Shown here: positions 15,215 to 23,133 of the stretch, one piece after another
Layout: each line of letters opens with the position of its first letter
How positions within the stretch are numbered: position 1 is the first letter of the stretch
Source: Psychrobacter piechaudii
GTDB taxonomy: Bacteria; Pseudomonadota; Gammaproteobacteria; Pseudomonadales; Moraxellaceae
DNA length: 32,114 bases
NCBI RefSeq assembly: GCF_900162825.1
Contig: NZ_FUGE01000086.1
Span: 1-32,114 of the forward strand
Reading direction: 5' to 3'
The notes under the pieces: generated by a model
What the model saw: the letters and a program-made list of their open reading frames with translations, nothing else
What the model was told of the DNA's origin: nothing
Database searches by the model: none
Made by a program: the position numbers and the translations under genes

Positions 15215-16783
15215 TTAAATCACTTTAGAAAAACGGCCTTTTTCTTTACTGGCCAAATAAGTATCAAAAACCATGGCTACGTTGCGGGCAAGCAAACGTC
15301 CTTTAGGTAAGATACGAATACCAGCAGCATCCATATCTACCAATCTGTCTTGCTGCATCTCGCCAAGCTGCTGAATTTCATCGATAAAATAAGTAATGGC
15401 ATCAATACCAAACTTTTGATTTAAGTCTTTAAAATCTATGTAATCATGGCACAGTAAGTTTGAAATGATATAGCCACGCAGACGGTCTTCAATGTTAGTT
15501 TTAATGTGTCGCACCGCAGGTAGCTTGCCGGCATCTACCAGGATTTCATACTCTTTAAGATCGGTATGGTTTTGTAGAATATGAGTGGCAGAGTTGCCCT
15601 TATTGGCATAAAGCGTGCTGTTAATTTGGCTGATAGAAGACACGCCAAAGCCTAATAAATCACAGTCACCTAAGATGGTATAGCCTTGGAAGTTACGATG
15701 TAAGATGCCGTCACGTTGAGCCACGGCCATGCTGTCATCAGGCTTGGCAAAGTGGTCAATGCCAATATATTGGTAGCCGGCTTCATTTAAAGCGGTGATG
15801 GTATCGCTGAACATCTCAAGCTTCTCAGCAGGTGTCGGTAAGTCCTCTTCCTTAATCTGGCGCTGCGACTTAAAGCGATTGGGCAAGTGGGCATAGTTAA
15901 AGATGGACAATCTATCGGGTGAGATATCAATAATAGTCTCTACGGTCTTAGCAAACGTTTGTGGGGTTTGATGAGGAAGACCATAAATTAAATCAATATT
16001 GGTAGATTTAAAGCCCAATCGACGCGTCTCTTGCATCACACCGCGGATCAATTCTTCAGACTGCACTCGGTTAACGGCAATTTGTACTTTATGATCTAAA
16101 TCTTGTACCCCAAAACTCACTCGGTTAAAGCCTAAGTTACGTAGAACAGTTAAAGTAGTATCTCGGATTTCTCTAGGATCGATTTCAACTGAATAGTCTC
16201 CGACTTCTGGGTGCTCATCAGTGGTCTTGTCTTGTGAAGTTGGGGCAAATTCAAATTGAGTCTGCAAAAACTCCCAAAGCTCAGTAAGCTCTTCATCACT
16301 AAAGAAAGTTGGGGTACCACCGCCTAAATGTAATTGTTTCACGTAGGGTTTACCGCCAGAAGCCGGACGCTCCAATAGGGCTCTTTTTTGTTTTACTTCC
16401 GCTTTTAGGTACTCTAGATAGTCGCCGGCATCACTGTTCTTCTTAGTGATGATCTTATTACAGGCACAGTAATAGCAAAGATGGCGACAAAAAGGGATAT
16501 GGAAGTAGAGCGATAGCGGGGTGTTGGGATCACGACGGGTCAAAATGTCTAATTCAGCCCCAGCTTCAATCGGTTTAAACTCAAGAGCGGTAGGGTACGA
16601 AGTGTAACGTGGTCCTGAACGATTGTATTTATGAACCAAAGCCTCATCGTATTCTAACTGCGGCATATCAGAGGTCGCTGCATCAAACTGTTTTTTGGCG
16701 TAAGGATTGGCAGGAGAGAAATATGGACGCTCAGTAGAAGGAGGAAGATGGGCTTGGTCTGTAAAAATGGCAGAATTAGTCAT
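15215..16783 (-). CDS. hemN: Oxygen-independent coproporphyrinogen III dehydrogenase (HemN)
   Basis: HemN is a radical-SAM enzyme that oxidatively decarboxylates coproporphyrinogen III to protoporphyrinogen IX without oxygen. The iron-sulfur motif CRHLCYYCAC is at Cys99, Cys103, Cys106 with Cys108 following, as in the E. coli enzyme (CxxxCxxCxC). The match continues through LHLGGGTPTFF, VEIDPREI, STNIDLIYGLPHQTP, FNYAHLP and LHRNFQGYT to the C-terminal FSKVI. Length is 522 residues against about 457 in E. coli: an N-terminal extension of about 40 residues precedes LVHKYNRSGPRYTSYPTALEF, with small insertions later. The minus strand upstream contains three TATAAT-like boxes (within 16831-16862) and a hairpin next to the ribosome binding site; no FNR/Anr box was found. 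Confidence 0.96.
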   Translation of the reverse strand: MTNSAIFTDQAHLPPSTERPYFSPANPYAKKQFDAATSDMPQLEYDEALVHKYNRSGPRYTSYPTALEFKPIEAGAELDILTRRDPNTPLSLYFHIPFCRHLCYYCACNKIITKKNSDAGDYLEYLKAEVKQKRALLERPASGGKPYVKQLHLGGGTPTFFSDEELTELWEFLQTQFEFAPTSQDKTTDEHPEVGDYSVEIDPREIRDTTLTVLRNLGFNRVSFGVQDLDHKVQIAVNRVQSEELIRGVMQETRRLGFKSTNIDLIYGLPHQTPQTFAKTVETIIDISPDRLSIFNYAHLPNRFKSQRQIKEEDLPTPAEKLEMFSDTITALNEAGYQYIGIDHFAKPDDSMAVAQRDGILHRNFQGYTILGDCDLLGFGVSSISQINSTLYANKGNSATHILQNHTDLKEYEILVDAGKLPAVRHIKTNIEDRLRGYIISNLLCHDYIDFKDLNQKFGIDAITYFIDEIQQLGEMQQDRLVDMDAAGIRILPKGRLLARNVAMVFDTYLASKEKGRFSKVI

Positions 16784-16791
16784 AAGATTGG

Positions 16792-16811
16792 CCTTATCGG
16801 AGAGCCGATAA
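16792..16811 (-). promoter_or_regulatory. Hairpin overlapping the hemN ribosome binding site
   Basis: TTATCGG (16794-16800) and CCGATAA (16805-16811) form a perfect 7-bp stem with loop AGAG. On the minus strand its 3' arm runs into AAGG (16795-16792), the only ribosome-binding-like sequence, eight bases from the ATG, so folding would partly hide it. Confidence 0.4.
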
Positions 16812-16957
16812 ATAGAAGCGATGAGATAAAATTATATAGTGAGTTAATTATAACAAATTATAGAAAAATAACCTGAAACGACTGGTTTTACTATAACCCG
16901 AAAGGATAGTAAGGCCATTGAGCCTGATAGGGTTTTAATCTTGATTTGGTCGGTTCT

Positions 16958-17872
16958 TTATTGGTCATTGGCCGGCTTTCTTATGCCGCCCCAAGTAACC
17001 AATCCCACCCCAATAGCGATTAGTAAAGCCCCCAAAGCTAGCCCTTGTGGGGGAGCTTCCGCTTGCAAAAATATGGCAATAGGCACGGCAAAGACAGCCG
17101 CCGTTGAGCCTAGCAAACTAAGTAGCACCGGTCCGCCTGCCTTTTGTAGCACAAACAACAGTTGGAACTGAGCAGCAAAAATAAAGGCCTGCACCCCAAT
17201 GAGGGCTATCGATACCGAAAAATTAAAGGAATCTACACCGGGTAGGGCGAGTGAGAAGTTAGGCAATAAACTAAGCGCTCCCAATTGCAGGGAAGCCGCG
17301 ACTAGCATACCGGGGGCTAAAGCGCTTGGTGAGGCGCCGGTAGGCCAACGTAAAGTGCGATAAAGATTGCCTATCGCCAACAACACTGGCCCACAAAGGG
17401 CAATCAAAACCCAAAACACACTGGCATCAGGAGCGGTCAGTTTATTGCCCGCTAATACTCCAGCTCCTGCCAATGCAGACAGCACTCCCAAAGCCCGTAT
17501 TGAATCAAAGCGTTCCATTTTTAGCAGTAGAGCCCCAACATAAGTTAATAAGGGGGGAAGGGTCATCACCAAAGCCACAAAGCTGGCCCCGACTTGAGGA
17601 ATGGCCGAAAAAAAGATTAGGTTGGAGCCGGCCACGCTGACCAAAGCGGCAACTAAATAGTATTCGATACTGGACTTAGTGATAGGCGGCAGTTGGCGCC
17701 GAAAGGTGGCCATTACCAATAGTAGCAGCGCTGCCCCTGTAATGGACCAAAATACAAAAGCCAAAGGGGTCAATCCTACTGTGCCGGCATATTTTGCTAT
17801 ATTGGTAGAAACCCCCAATAACGCTCCGCCAGCTATCAGGCAAGTTAAAGCGACCACCGTCTGTTTATTCAC
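16958..17872 (-). CDS. EamA/DMT-superfamily transporter
   Basis: The 304-residue inner-membrane protein has about ten hydrophobic helices in two homologous halves, the EamA repeat architecture. The first half begins VVALTCLIAGGALLGVSTNIAKYAG and contains PLAFVFWSITGAALLLLV; the second repeats the pattern with GNLYRTLRWPTGASPSALAPGM and ends in GLALGALLIAIGVGLVTWGG followed by a basic tail. DMT transporters export metabolites or amino acids; the substrate is not readable here. It is on the same strand as hemN and ends 174 bases before it; a shared transcript is possible but not supported by spacing. It is divergent from comM. Confidence 0.85.
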   Translation of the reverse strand: MNKQTVVALTCLIAGGALLGVSTNIAKYAGTVGLTPLAFVFWSITGAALLLLVMATFRRQLPPITKSSIEYYLVAALVSVAGSNLIFFSAIPQVGASFVALVMTLPPLLTYVGALLLKMERFDSIRALGVLSALAGAGVLAGNKLTAPDASVFWVLIALCGPVLLAIGNLYRTLRWPTGASPSALAPGMLVAASLQLGALSLLPNFSLALPGVDSFNFSVSIALIGVQAFIFAAQFQLLFVLQKAGGPVLLSLLGSTAAVFAVPIAIFLQAEAPPQGLALGALLIAIGVGLVTWGGIRKPANDQ

Positions 17873-18073
17873 TCATGCCTTCCTTTTTATTTTGGGTTTA
17901 CCATGGTTTAGTTAAACCCTTATCTTTACTTTGAGAAGAGTACCAAGTTTAGCATTATTACTCTGATTGTTTTGTTATTGTCCTAACAACATTCAACATG
18001 GCGGGGGCTGAAAGCTTATTCAGAACCTACGTTTATTTGGGCATCTAGATGTAGATTAAATTAGCAGTTACCT

Positions 18074-18102
18074 TTGCTAACTATGAATAAATAATTTATT
18101 AT
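18074..18102 (+). promoter_or_regulatory. Candidate sigma70 promoter of comM
   Basis: TTGCTA (18074-18079), a 17-base spacer and TATTAT (18097-18102) lie in the divergent gap upstream of comM. The region down to the start is almost entirely A and T. Confidence 0.45.
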
Positions 18103-18146
18103 CAATGAATTAATTATAATAAATAAAATTCATAATAAGGTTGATG

Positions 18147-19730
18147 ATGTCTTTTGCTCAAGTACATACCCGATCAGTGGTCGGTCTGCATGCTCCCAAA
18201 GTTATGGTAGAAGTTCATTTATCACAGGGGCTTCCCGCTTTGACCATCGTGGGGTTACCTGAGGCGGCGGTTCGAGAGAGCAAAGATAGAGTTCGCTCTG
18301 CTTTAATTAATTCAAATTTTCAATTTCCCAATAGGCGGTTAACGATTAATTTGGCTCCTGCTGACTTGCCCAAAGAAGGGGCTCGTTTAGACCTGCCTAT
18401 TGCAATGGGCATCTTGGCGGCCAGCGGTCAGATAGAACCGCAATGGTTGGAAGATTATGAGTTTATCGGAGAGTTGGCATTAAATGGTGACCTACGCTGC
18501 ATCGCAGGCGGGCTTGCGGTAGCCAGAGCCATAAAAGCGGATAGCAATGAGCATCAAAAACAGGACAATAATTCCTCTAAGACTGTCTATAAAACCCGTA
18601 AACTTATGGTACCAGCAGGCAATGGCGTAGAGTCCAGCCGAGTCAAAGGGATAGAGGTATATGCTGCTAACAACCTCATCGAGGTTTGTGAGCATTTGCA
18701 GGTGGAAAACAGAGTAAGTACCCAGAGCAAAGCGACAAATTTGGCTGAGATGCCCCAAGGAATACTGACAGCGGTGGTGTCAAAGTTACCCGTTTTAAAT
18801 GCCAGTTATAAAGTGGACTTAGCCGATGTCAAAGGTCAGCATCATGCCAGGCGGGCGTTGGAGATAGCCGCGGCAGGCGGTCATTCCTTATTATTTACCG
18901 GCCCACCAGGCTCAGGCAAAACTTTGATGGCTGCCCGGCTATCAACCATATTACCTGACTTAAATGATGAAGAGGCTTTAGAGGTGGCCAGTACTTATTC
19001 GGTTGCCAATACCGAGTATCAGTATGGCAGCAGACCTTTCAGAGAAATTCACCACACGATTTCTGCGGTGGCATTAGTAGGCGGCGGTTCGCGCCCCAAA
19101 CCTGGTGAGATTACGTTGGCCAATAAAGGAGTGTTGTTTCTGGACGAGATGCCGGAGTTTGATCGTAAGGTATTGGAGGTGCTACGCCAGCCCTTAGAGT
19201 CAAAGCAAATTACCATCAGCCCTGCCAATCAACAGGCCACATTCCCCGCTAACTTTCAATTGGTGGCTGCGATGAATCCTTGCCCTTGTGGTTATCATAG
19301 GGACCCCTCCAATCGTTGCCATTGTCGACCCGAGCAAATTCAGCGTTATCAAGATAGAATCTCTGGACCTTTACTGGATCGAATAGATTTACAGGTTACT
19401 GTTCCCGCTTTGCCAATTAGTGACCTTCAAAATAATCAGCCGGGAGAGTGCTCCAAGGCAGTACGAGCACGAGTAACCAAAGCTTATCAAAGTCAACAAG
19501 TCAGACAAGGTAAGCCCAACTGCGAATTAAGCCCCAGTGAGCTAGATGAGCACATTATGCTAGGAGACAATGAAAAGCAGTTACTAGCTATGGCACAAAT
19601 TAAGCTTAATTTATCTGCTCGAGGCTACCACCGGCTATTACGAGTGGCGCGCACCATTGCTGATTTGGCAAACAGTGTGGATATAAAAACACCTCATCTA
19701 AGTGAGGCGCTCAGTTATCGAGGTGGCTAG
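18147..19730 (+). CDS. comM: ComM, Mg-chelatase-like AAA+ helicase of natural transformation (YifB family)
   Basis: ComM is a hexameric helicase that promotes branch migration so that transformed DNA can be integrated over heterologous stretches. The ATG at 18147 is preferred because AAGG lies six bases upstream, giving 527 residues beginning MSFAQVHTRS; TTG and ATG codons just upstream are less well spaced. Domains are an N-terminal ChlI-like fold (about 1-170, LTIVGLPEAAVRESKDRVRSA, LAPADLPKEGARLDLPIA), the AAA+ core with Walker A GPPGSGKT (252-259) and Walker B GVLFLDEMPEF (328-338), the Cys-rich MNPCPCGYHRDP segment, and the C-terminal Mg_chelatase_C region (LSARGYHRLLRVARTIADL). It appears intact. 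Confidence 0.95.
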   Translation: MSFAQVHTRSVVGLHAPKVMVEVHLSQGLPALTIVGLPEAAVRESKDRVRSALINSNFQFPNRRLTINLAPADLPKEGARLDLPIAMGILAASGQIEPQWLEDYEFIGELALNGDLRCIAGGLAVARAIKADSNEHQKQDNNSSKTVYKTRKLMVPAGNGVESSRVKGIEVYAANNLIEVCEHLQVENRVSTQSKATNLAEMPQGILTAVVSKLPVLNASYKVDLADVKGQHHARRALEIAAAGGHSLLFTGPPGSGKTLMAARLSTILPDLNDEEALEVASTYSVANTEYQYGSRPFREIHHTISAVALVGGGSRPKPGEITLANKGVLFLDEMPEFDRKVLEVLRQPLESKQITISPANQQATFPANFQLVAAMNPCPCGYHRDPSNRCHCRPEQIQRYQDRISGPLLDRIDLQVTVPALPISDLQNNQPGECSKAVRARVTKAYQSQQVRQGKPNCELSPSELDEHIMLGDNEKQLLAMAQIKLNLSARGYHRLLRVARTIADLANSVDIKTPHLSEALSYRGG

Positions 19731-19732
19731 AG

Positions 19733-20302
19733 TCAATCGATAAGTTTGCTTCTCATAAAGATGCCCGGCTCTGTAAGACAAGCATGGTCTTCTGGGTTAC
19801 GCACAGACTCAGATACCCCACTTTCTGGATTATCAAACTGTAGGTGATAAAACAGATACTCTTCTTTTACTGAACCGCCGGTCTTTATGGTCTCTCCGAA
19901 TTTTACCCGTGTGCCATCTAAGCTAAGAGCTTGCTCATCTTGTAGCAAAGAGACCTTGTAAGTAGGATCAAACAACGGGGTCAGAAGACGGGTTTTATTA
20001 TTATGAACCTGCTCAAATCTCAAACAGTTGTCTTGCACCACATAGCGGCCTGTAACTACAGGATATATACGCTGCATCAAAAGTGTGGGGGTAAAATAAT
20101 AAATCAATAAAGAGGAGGAAGCAGCAGCGGGCACGGGGTTAGTCTCATCTTTATCAATAATTGTTTGTTCTACAGCGTTTGTATTGGATCCAGTCACCGA
20201 TTTTGTATTTTCAGTGACTGATGTAGTTTGACAGCCCATAACCATAAAGACCGCAGTTAAGCCGGCACTTAATTTCAAGCCATTATAAATTCTACTTTTC
20301 AT
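19733..20302 (-). CDS. Predicted lipoprotein of unknown function
   Basis: The 189-residue protein has a signal peptide with lipobox VMGC (Cys24), a Ser/Thr/Asn-rich linker to about residue 60, and a compact remaining domain with VVTGRYVVQDNCLRFEQVHN, TRLLTPLFDPTYKVSLLQDE and LSLDGTRVKFGETIKTGG, a pattern resembling small lipid-anchored META/META-like or MliC-like beta domains. I cannot assign a family. Two cysteines (in DNCLRF and DHACL) may form a disulfide. It converges tail to tail with comM, two bases apart, so no terminator separates them. Confidence 0.7.
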   Translation of the reverse strand: MKSRIYNGLKLSAGLTAVFMVMGCQTTSVTENTKSVTGSNTNAVEQTIIDKDETNPVPAAASSSLLIYYFTPTLLMQRIYPVVTGRYVVQDNCLRFEQVHNNKTRLLTPLFDPTYKVSLLQDEQALSLDGTRVKFGETIKTGGSVKEEYLFYHLQFDNPESGVSESVRNPEDHACLTEPGIFMRSKLID

Positions 20303-20614
20303 TAAAACTCAGCCTATTATCAGCGTATTAAAAGTTAAACCATTGAGGATTATTAACTTACCTTAGACGCGAGGAGGTGTCGTTCTGATTCTCTTTAATT
20401 ATAAAAATAAAAGGAAGGGTTGCTGTAAATTTTTTATACTGCAGAATTGAATCGCTGCAACTGACCCTAATTTTAAATAAAAAAAGCTTGCTCTTAACTG
20501 GGTTAAAAGCAAGCAAGTAAAGTCAAATCAATAACGTATCATGGAAATCAGCTGATAGAATACCAAGTAGTTCAATTACTTAGTAAAAATATTAAAAAAC
20601 TTACTAGCAGAAGC
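20303..20614. other. Gene-free stretch between the lipoprotein and the cytochrome lipoprotein
   Basis: It contains the terminator of the cytochrome operon (20479-20514) and, further left, the AT-rich region where the promoter of the lipoprotein gene should lie. No coding frame is convincing. Confidence 0.55.
20479..20514 (-). terminator. Terminator of the cytochrome-flavoprotein operon
   Basis: On the minus strand GCTTGCTTTTAAC pairs with GTTAAGAGCAAGC (one wobble), loop three bases, followed by seven T. It lies about 100 bases after the stop of the monohaem cytochrome gene. Confidence 0.8.
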
Positions 20615-21262
20615 TTATAAGGCTGGGTCCACACCAGGCGGCGTAATTGGGCGTAGCTGTGCCACATCCTCTGCTGTCACTTCTTCATCAAAGCCGTTCA
20701 GATCCTTCACCACATACTCAGTAACTGCAGCAATCTGCTCATCATTCATCATATGTCTAAACGAGGGCATACCACGTAAACCATTGATTAAGATGTCAAT
20801 AATATAGTATTTAGACTGCATTTTGCTGTTGTCGGCTAGAGGGGGGTAATAGCCTGCGCCATAAGCGCCTTCCCCTTCATGCATATGACAGCCTGCGCAA
20901 GAGTCGTGATATAGCTTTTTACCATCGGTAGAAACGTAAGCGTTCTCGTAGCCGAACTTCTCATTCCACTTGTCTAAACTTGGGTCTTGATCAAATGCTG
21001 GCACTGCATCAATATCGACAATATGTCGATTAGTTTCTGTAAGTTCAGATTCGGTCATATAGACGCCACCCCAAGCACCACCATTTCGGCTGGCATAGGG
21101 GTCGACTTCTTGCTGTGCTGGTGCTCCTGTGAAGGTATCAGAAGTCTGCGCCAACGTTACCGTATCCTCAGATTGAGATGAGCACCCAGTCAGTAGCCCT
21201 AAAGTTGACCCAATAATTACCATGCTCAGCGGGGTCAAGGAGGGAGCTTTAAAATATTTCAT
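20615..21262 (-). CDS. Monohaem cytochrome c lipoprotein, probable electron acceptor of the flavoprotein
   Basis: The 215-residue precursor carries a lipobox LLTGC (Cys27), so it is predicted to be lipid-anchored in the periplasm. The single haem c motif CAGCH is at 122-126, and a likely axial Met is Met165 in GLRGMPSF, giving a class I cytochrome c domain (about 112-188). The N-terminal 85 residues after the lipid anchor have no recognised domain (GGAWGGVYMTESELTETNRH). The gene starts 45 bases after the flavoprotein stop on the same strand. The arrangement suggests it accepts electrons from the FAD protein, or relays them to the tri-haem cytochrome or a terminal oxidase. Confidence 0.88.
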   Translation of the reverse strand: MKYFKAPSLTPLSMVIIGSTLGLLTGCSSQSEDTVTLAQTSDTFTGAPAQQEVDPYASRNGGAWGGVYMTESELTETNRHIVDIDAVPAFDQDPSLDKWNEKFGYENAYVSTDGKKLYHDSCAGCHMHEGEGAYGAGYYPPLADNSKMQSKYYIIDILINGLRGMPSFRHMMNDEQIAAVTEYVVKDLNGFDEEVTAEDVAQLRPITPPGVDPAL

Positions 21263-21307
21263 ATTAGCCTCTTTATGCTTTATGCCATGTCAGACAATCG
21301 TTTCGTG

Positions 21308-22909
21308 TTATACAGATAGTGCATGCTGGTGTAGGCGTTTTGCTGAATCCAAGCCAGACAAAATTGAGCCCTCCTGCCAAGCAGGAATGTGTGAGCAATG
21401 CTCACCCGCCAGAACGATACGATTATCAATGCTACACAATGTCTTATAGTGCTGATCTCGAGTTTCTTGGGTCCATACTCCATAACACCCTAAAGTCCAA
21501 GGCATACGGTGCCATACCATTGAAGTACCAGAGCGGAACTCTTTTAGATACTGAGGATGAATGTGTTTACCGTAAGCCAAAGCTACTTCGATACGCTCTT
21601 CTGGGGTAAGGGTGTTGAACTTATAAGAGGTTGGCCCATAGCCATAGCCACCTAAAAGTACCCCGCTACCTTGCTTAAACATATCTTGTGAGGGGTAAGA
21701 GATCTGTTGGATTGGCATATCGGTATAAGTTACCCCACCATAAATCCATTCATCTTCTTCCCAGAAGCGGCGTTTAAATTCTAGACCCACTTTAAAAGAG
21801 GTTTCATAAGGAACCGCCGCCATAGCGTCAGCCATTGGCTTAGAGACGTTTATTGGGATTTGGGTCAATACCGACAACGGAATGGTACAAATACAGTAAT
21901 CAGCACGAGCTGTCTGAGTGGAGCCTGATTCGTTATTACTGTCCACATAGGAGACGGTAACGCCACTATCATCTTGACGAATCTCGGTTACTTTCGCATT
22001 TAGCCTAATTAAGTCCTGGCATTCACGAGTGAAAGCATCGCCAATTTTACCCATACCGCCCACAGGCTGGAACATAGTCGGGCTATGACTATACGTGGTG
22101 TGCTGTGCATAGATATCCTGCCACACCCCAGATTTTAATAGGTCATCTAGAGGCAGAGGGGTAGAGGCCTGCTCATTGGGCATAAGTCCGCCGCCAGGAT
22201 ACACTGAGTAACCCCGATACTTACTGGTAGTGAGACTGCGCTTATAAGTATAGTCGTTGCTAAGCGCACCCCAGCCTTTTAGGTTCTCAAGGAGCATCTC
22301 TTTGTCTTCACGAGTTACTTCTTTGTCTAAGCCCCCGGTATTAACCGCTTTGGAAAGCAGTTCAGACACATGACCACGGATATCGTGCTGCACATCGCCT
22401 AGACGTTGTGGGACCCCGCCGAAATGATTGGTACGGTGTAGATAAGCTCGGTTGTTGGTCTGGATGAAAGGCTCTAATGCCACGCCAAATTTTTTGCAGT
22501 AATGAAGCACAGCATAGTGGTGGCTAGGAATACGCCAAGGGCCTGGGTTAAAGTAATTGCCTTCTTCGAAGTCACAGGTCACGACTCCTCCACCAAGCTC
22601 AGTAAACTTATCACCACCTTTAAGATGAATACTGCGACCACCGCCTCGGTTTTGATATTCTAAAACCGTGACTTTATAGCCCGCTTTTCTCAATTCATAA
22701 GCGGCAGCCAGTCCAGCTAGACCGGCCCCTAAGACGATAATACTTACCCCAGCTGGTGCGCCTGTCAGTTCCATCTGGCCATTGAAAGAGGATTCTGAAG
22801 CGAAGCCTAATGTGGTCATCGCTTGGTACATAGCCGCGCCACCAGCGGTCTTACCAATCATGGCTAGTAGCTGCCGGCGTGTCGGTGATTTAAGGTTATC
22901 AATCATCAT
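21308..22909 (-). CDS. Tat-exported FAD-dependent amine oxidase-like protein
   Basis: The 533-residue protein begins with a twin-arginine signal (SPTRRQLLAMIG, Arg11-Arg12, then a hydrophobic stretch), so it is exported folded with FAD. The dinucleotide-binding motif VLGAGLAGLAAAYELRKAG is at 59-77, with acidic Glu84 ending the second strand and RGGGRS at 88-93. The C-terminal GEHCSHIPAWQEGSILSG is the flavin-pocket motif of the monoamine oxidase/L-amino-acid oxidase superfamily. The substrate cannot be told; aromatic or alkyl amines, polyamines or amino acids are possible. Flanking cytochromes c argue for a dehydrogenase with cytochrome c as acceptor, as known for NicA2-type nicotine oxidoreductase, rather than an H2O2-forming oxidase (inference). 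Confidence 0.85.
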   Translation of the reverse strand: MMIDNLKSPTRRQLLAMIGKTAGGAAMYQAMTTLGFASESSFNGQMELTGAPAGVSIIVLGAGLAGLAAAYELRKAGYKVTVLEYQNRGGGRSIHLKGGDKFTELGGGVVTCDFEEGNYFNPGPWRIPSHHYAVLHYCKKFGVALEPFIQTNNRAYLHRTNHFGGVPQRLGDVQHDIRGHVSELLSKAVNTGGLDKEVTREDKEMLLENLKGWGALSNDYTYKRSLTTSKYRGYSVYPGGGLMPNEQASTPLPLDDLLKSGVWQDIYAQHTTYSHSPTMFQPVGGMGKIGDAFTRECQDLIRLNAKVTEIRQDDSGVTVSYVDSNNESGSTQTARADYCICTIPLSVLTQIPINVSKPMADAMAAVPYETSFKVGLEFKRRFWEEDEWIYGGVTYTDMPIQQISYPSQDMFKQGSGVLLGGYGYGPTSYKFNTLTPEERIEVALAYGKHIHPQYLKEFRSGTSMVWHRMPWTLGCYGVWTQETRDQHYKTLCSIDNRIVLAGEHCSHIPAWQEGSILSGLDSAKRLHQHALSV

Positions 22910-23133
22910 CTTATCCTTGTTACTTTATTCGCTTGGTGTCCCCTGCATAAAGGGTCTACCAAGCGACTTATAGTAAGTTTTTTATTAGTGTCATGTCTGT
23001 TCAACGGCGCTTTAGGTTGCCTATCATTAATTTGTTATATGGCTAAAAATGCGCCTTGTTGATCACCACCTAGATTACTTGTTGATCGCCTCCTAGATTA
23101 ATAGTCACCTAGGTTGACAATCACAGTGTTTGT

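Noticed and set aside
16335-16350. A third parS-like site (TGTTTCACGT) inside hemN
   Set aside because: Only the left ten bases match; the right half AGGGTT does not, so the palindrome is absent.
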